This document shows positions 59,643 to 64,000 of a DNA stretch of 64,000 nt, in pieces. Numbering within the stretch: the stretch's first letter is position 1; every line of letters starts with the position of its first letter. This DNA comes from Neurospora tetrasperma FGSC 2508 (taxonomy: Eukaryota; Ascomycota; Sordariomycetes; Sordariales; Sordariaceae): the NCBI RefSeq assembly GCF_000213175.1, contig NW_009799101.1, forward strand, positions 888,077-952,076. Reading direction: 5' to 3'. The position numbers were made by a program, and so were the translations under genes. Below the pieces are notes generated by a model. It did no database searches, was not told where the DNA came from, and worked only from the letters and a program-made list of their open reading frames with translations.

Positions 59643-60317
59643 TTCGGAATTGGATGTGGGTTGTCTGTCCTAGATTTGCATGGTGGTAGTGTTTAGTTGT
59701 ACCACATAGTACATGTGCATGGTATTTTGGTTCGAGAACAAGCGATAAAATAGAGGATATGGAAGACACTGCAATTTGACAAACCCCCATGAGCCATATG
59801 TTTGGAAGTGACCTTGACGATAACGCCAGTGTTTCTTCAACATAATTTCTGATGTTCCTCTCACGAATATCTCCTCTTGTTGTGTGTTTTTGTTTGTAAC
59901 TTGGCCTGTATTTGACCAACTCTTTACTGTCTTTGTCAACCCAGCTGTCAACTTAACCAAGCACGTCCAACTCTTGGCTATTAAGTTTTGTCAGTTGGTT
60001 CTCTAGTCTAGCATATGAAAGTGATGTAATCGAGCGATGATCATCACATGCAGCAACCGACCAGGATACGTATTTAGCTCCTGGCATTTGATCAAGCCCA
60101 GCTAGCTATCTCCAACGAGCAGAAGCAAAAACACACAAAAAAAAAAAAAGAACCGATGATCAGTAACCATATAACCCCAACTTTTTTTTTTTTTTCCCAA
60201 GCCTTTGAGCCGATCACTACCGAACGAAGCGGCAAAGAAGTTGAGGTTAAGGAACCCCAAAATACTACGCGAAGGGTCCAGCGGTTCGTTGGCGTAGTAA
60301 TTCGGCATTCTGGCATG

Positions 60318-60390
60318 GTTTTTTTATTTTTTTATTTTTTTTAATTTTTTTTATTTTTTTTTATTTATTTTATTTTTTTTTATTTCTTTT
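60318..60390. repeat. AT-rich low-complexity tract (TTTTTTTA)n
   Basis: Seven to ten T residues alternating with single A or AA over about 70 bp. Simple low-complexity DNA; no coding content. Confidence 0.85.
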
Positions 60391-63300
60391 ACTAAAATAA
60401 AATCGACGTGTTGACAATCAACATTGGCCCCGTCCGAATCTCCAAGGTTGACAACCGCCCGGTGTCGGTGCATGGCTCGTTGGTCGTAAGTCGCAGGTTG
60501 CAAGTTGAAAGTTGGAAGTCGGCATGCATACCTACACCCACTGGCTGGCACATCCTCATCTTGGATCGATCTCACCAACTTCCGGTTACAAAACCTACGC
60601 AAAAGTGCCCAGTTTCAGATACATTGTGTAGGTACCTACTCAGTAAATGCATTGCTTGCATCTTCTGGCTGCATGTGGTTGTAACTGCTCAGCCTTCTTC
60701 CAAGTTTACTTCCGAGTCCGGTCGTGGGGTCGTTCTTAAGTTCTCAAACAGCTTTGGGTGATGGAAGAGATGAAGGAAGAAGAGAACAATGAGAAGCAAC
60801 TGTGTAACGCGATGGCATTGTGCTTTCAGGTTTCCTCGAGTCCCCCTCCCCACGCCAATACCCAATGCACAACGCCCAACGCCCAACGCCCAGATGCCGA
60901 CATGGGCAGATAGATGGAAAAGGCTCTGAAGAGTGAGGCGAGGGGCACGGACTTTTCCTCATACCGGTATCCTGGCCAGGCCTTGATAGACCTTTGTTTT
61001 GACGTCTCGTTTTGTTCGTCGGTTGTTCCATTTTGAGGTTCTATGCAAGGGGACAAGGGGGGTACAAGTATCAGTGCGGCGTCGCTGTGCTGGGTTTGGC
61101 TTTCTTTCATTGTCTGTGGTACGTAGGTCTCTGCGTGGGTGTCTGTTGGTCGATGGCTATGGCTTATGGCTTGGGCTTGGGGTTTTGACAAAGCCAGAGT
61201 TCATGGCCAGCCGATGGAATGGTGGGTTGAGTAAACCAATGAAGATGGTTGTTCTCCAGGGCCACTGCTGAGCAAGCGACGGATACCTCTCAAGTCCTGT
61301 TATACCTACGTATTTAAGACTTAGACTGTTTTGTTAAGTAGATTTTGGCCGGCCAGCATAAGACTATACTGTCTATTGTAGCCTTCCGATCATGTTTGAT
61401 ATATCGTAGGAAACGATATGGTGTAGTGTATGTACGAAAAAGGAAAGGGGGGGTCGTAAATGCAGACGGTACGAACCGATACATGGGCTCCACTGCCCCA
61501 CCATCTAACTGACCTCAAAGTAGTAGGTACTGTGTACGCCGTCTTGGTTGAGGTGGGGTTTCCCTGCTTTGGAAAATTGGAACGAACGACGACAACGATG
61601 AGGAGGGGGTTGGGACTCTGCGAGGTACAAGTACACTACATGCGAACAACGCTGGGGAGCCCTGATAGCCTGGTAGATAAGGTGAGCTCGCCCTTCTAGG
61701 GTAGTAGAACCGACATATGCGTATACAAGATGGTGGTTTTCTTTAGTTGGATTGCAGGAGGTGAGAAGGGGGCCAAAGGTTAAGCTTTACTTTGGAATTT
61801 AGGAGGTGATGAGTTCAGGCAGCAGATATGTTTCTTGGAGAGATTCGCAGATGATGATGCCTTGCAGGTCGTTAGGTTGTGTCTGGTTTTGGAGGCGACG
61901 AAATCGACTCGAACTTTTTTTGGGGAGTTCCTGGGGTGCATGGAGGTGGGGATCTTGCCTAGATCGAGGGGCAGCGGAGACTTCAAGGGGGGTATGAAAA
62001 TGTACCAGCGCCGAGAATGTTGCTGTTCGCTTGCTGGGACATTTTGCCCACCAAGGAACTTGGGATGCCTAGACTTGATGCCCTGAAACCCCCAATTGGG
62101 TACAGATGTTGTTCAACTTGGCTCGTCGTGGACAATATAGTTGAGACCTTTGACATTATACCTTGGATATACTCCCACTACGTATCCAAGCGTCTTTGTA
62201 ACACCTCTGGTTGTAAGTTCTAGGCAATTTTTGAATGAAAATATACAAACAGGACTCTAGCCGATGTCTTTTCGATCTGTTGTAATCCCTATTACAATCT
62301 TGCAACAGCCTTTTCTTTAATCTTGACGAGCAGTAGTGGACTGTTTTACTTAACCTGCTGGTTAGTCTCACTTATTTTGTCTCGGACGATCTTGGCTCAT
62401 TGTCCCAGGGGCCGGAGGCTGGTAAGAGCGCTTGAGTTCCCCATTTTAAAGCCTAGGCCCCAAAGAACGGGAGATTTGGAGAAATGAGAAGACGGCAAAC
62501 ACAAAAACTTCAGCGTCCAGATACCAACAAAGACCCGAGAACATAAGGTCTACACTGGTGGGTTGACGTCATAGTAGACATAGAAGCAGACCAACTCGGC
62601 TGCTAAATGGTAGATTATATGGGAAGATAATTCGACTGAAAAAAGATCGTGGCGTCGTAAACGGGCGCTTGAGGGCTTGTAGTGAATGAGTCAGATATGA
62701 TTGCAGCGTGGTGATTCGTGAGTTTTCCGAATTTCCAAATGTGTGCCATACGTACCATACTATCGGCGATAAGAGGGCTGGAGGGCACCGGGAGGCGTAT
62801 GAGGGAGTACAGAGTGGTAAGCACAGACGAAGAGCATTTGTCGCCCCGGCCTCCTGTATATGTTGCCACTCACTCATCACTGTTGCAGGTTGTAGTATAA
62901 GCGAGCTTGGGCAGGTAGCGTTGCGCTCTCACAGAGAGGCCGAAGATGCTCACTTGGCTTATGATCACAGCTGAGACCGTCGGTTAAGACACATGCAAAG
63001 AACAATTCCATCGACGCCGGCGCCTTGGTTAGACCTGGGAGGTGCAAACATACCGCGGTGTTCGTGTCGTGCGCCTTCGAATGCGGACCTCTCCTGGATT
63101 GAAGATACCATCGGGGGAAGAACATGATTTGCTGGTTAATTCTGGTTCAACGCATCACAATGGAGAGACTCTTGGGGTCTTTATCAATTCCATGGCCACT
63201 TGGAGAGAGACTTACTAGGGCATGAGAATTTCCTACCATTCAGGTCTCATGCCGGCCAGTCACCGTTGAGCCGTATGCCATTTGGGGACAACATATAAGT

Positions 63301-63837
63301 ACGTCGTCTTTGCAGTCAGGCAGTGCCTACCGCGATGTACTACTATACTAGTAGAGTCTTGACCTTCCACTCTTAAGAGGATAACTCTCTTCATATTGTC
63401 CGGACCAGTCGCCCATGTCACCCCATTCGGTCTTAGATTTGGAGAAGAGATGTCTGGAGAATCCTGGACCAGGCCCACCCTCGATTTTTAGCTTGATCGT
63501 ACCCCCATCGTTTATTAGGACGAGGGCTAGACAAAGGGACGAGGTGTAGGTACACGAAACTGACAAGCGACAACAGCCCTCGGGTACGCCTCATGGTACA
63601 TCATTTAATACTCTACAAGATAATTTCTGTTCTTCCGACAGAACGTCTGTACAATGGTAGCGGTAGCCCCATGTCCTGAAGGGAATTGAGCTGTGCCACA
63701 CGTGATGTGGCTGTACACTTTGGCATTATTGTCCATGCTAGGAGTGTCAGAGCCGCATCTGCATCAGATCGTTTTGGTCCCCGGTTATCTGGGCACTAGT
63801 CAAGGTTATCAACTGAACATGATGGCTCACCAAAAAG

Positions 63838-63866
<29 letters not shown>
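63838..63866. repeat. 29-bp homopolymer A run
   Basis: Unbroken A run preceded by CAAAAAG. No retroelement-like body or target duplication is evident beside it, so it is listed only as a homopolymer. Confidence 0.85.
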
Positions 63867-63868
<2 letters not shown>

Positions 63869-64000
63869 GTCAAGTGCTTGAGGCAACCCCGTTCTCGGTC
63901 ATTAAGTTGCTGAGATAACACAGGCTCAACGGGGACGTTGGAGAATCCAGTTGCTTTCACCTGGCGTGGCAGTCCGAAGACGCACGTGTGTGTAGAATAA

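Larger units (their letters stand above)
59643..64000. other. Gene-free right end with simple AT repeats
   Basis: About 4.4 kb to the window edge with no supported gene. It contains A and T homopolymers at 60140-60195, an irregular T/ATT tract at 60318-60390, a GTAGGTACCTAC element near 60628-60640, runs of CCCAACGCCCA at about 60872-60890, and a 29-A run at 63838-63866. A plus-strand frame at 61835-62086 looks faintly protein-like but has no family match. It could hold the 5' region of a gene beyond the edge or non-coding transcripts. Confidence 0.4.

Noticed and set aside
61835-62086. 83-codon plus-strand frame in the right-hand gene-free region
   Set aside because: The composition looks faintly protein-like, but no family is recognised, no splice partners are found, and the opposite strand is also open.
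63838-63866. 29-A run considered as the tail of a retroposed element
   Set aside because: No element body, target duplication or promoter box can be seen beside it; a simple homopolymer is the plainer explanation.

Overview
The window looks like nuclear DNA of a filamentous ascomycete, most likely a Sordariales fungus close to Neurospora or Sordaria (inference). Genes are dense, with short introns (about 54-90 nt, a few of 150-370) carrying GCTAAC/CTAAC-type branch points. Coding bases are GC-rich. The left 1.7 kb is a TpA-saturated, ORF-free block of the kind left by repeat-induced point mutation (RIP). Intergenic DNA carries TAGGTA/ACCTA tracts, homopolymers and CAG/CTG repeats. I assembled spliced genes by hand from splice signals, reading frame and remembered family sequences; no search was run.

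Layout: 1-2.2 kb, RIP-degraded repeat and a small palindromic repeat family; 4.6-5.7 copper chaperone for SOD1 (-); 6.7-7.4 mitochondrial ribosomal protein L13 (+); 8.2-9.2 urate oxidase (-); 11.9-16.6 Rictor/Avo3/Ste20 subunit of TORC2 (+); 19.0-20.9 FAR1-type DNA-binding protein with polyglutamine (-); 23.0-23.5 small unrecognised nuclear protein (+); 24.4-25.2 ribosomal protein eL34 (+); 25.9-26.9 NDUFAF3-like complex I assembly factor (+); 28.0-29.8 sphingolipid C9-methyltransferase (-); 31.3-33.4 maltase (-) and 35.9-37.8 sugar (probably alpha-glucoside) permease (+), divergently arranged; 38.3-39.4 Spp2 splicing factor (-); 41.1-47.8 Vid21/Eaf1 scaffold of NuA4 (+); 48.5-50.1 Mak11 WD40 ribosome-assembly factor (+); 50.6 intron-containing tRNA-Leu(AAG); 51.3-54.1 THO complex subunit 1 (-); 55.1-59.6 Aquarius/Cwf11 spliceosomal helicase (+); 59.6-64.0 no gene seen.

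Most genes are housekeeping and unrelated to their neighbours. The exception is the maltase/permease pair, which reads as a two-gene maltose utilisation unit. Three genes handle RNA processing or export (Spp2, THO1, Cwf11).

The most striking observation is in the THO subunit 1 gene. Its C-terminal about 184 residues align along their whole length with guanylate kinase, but the P-loop glycines are gone while much of the GMP-site framework remains: a pseudo-guanylate-kinase fused to an mRNA-export factor. Other points of interest are a 62-codon coding-like reading frame continuing in phase past the TAG of the FAR1-domain gene, a copper chaperone with a membrane-segment N-terminal extension selectable by leaky scanning, two GC-AG introns (one stop-free and a multiple of three), a 16-nt microexon in maltase, and a uricase without an obvious peroxisomal signal.
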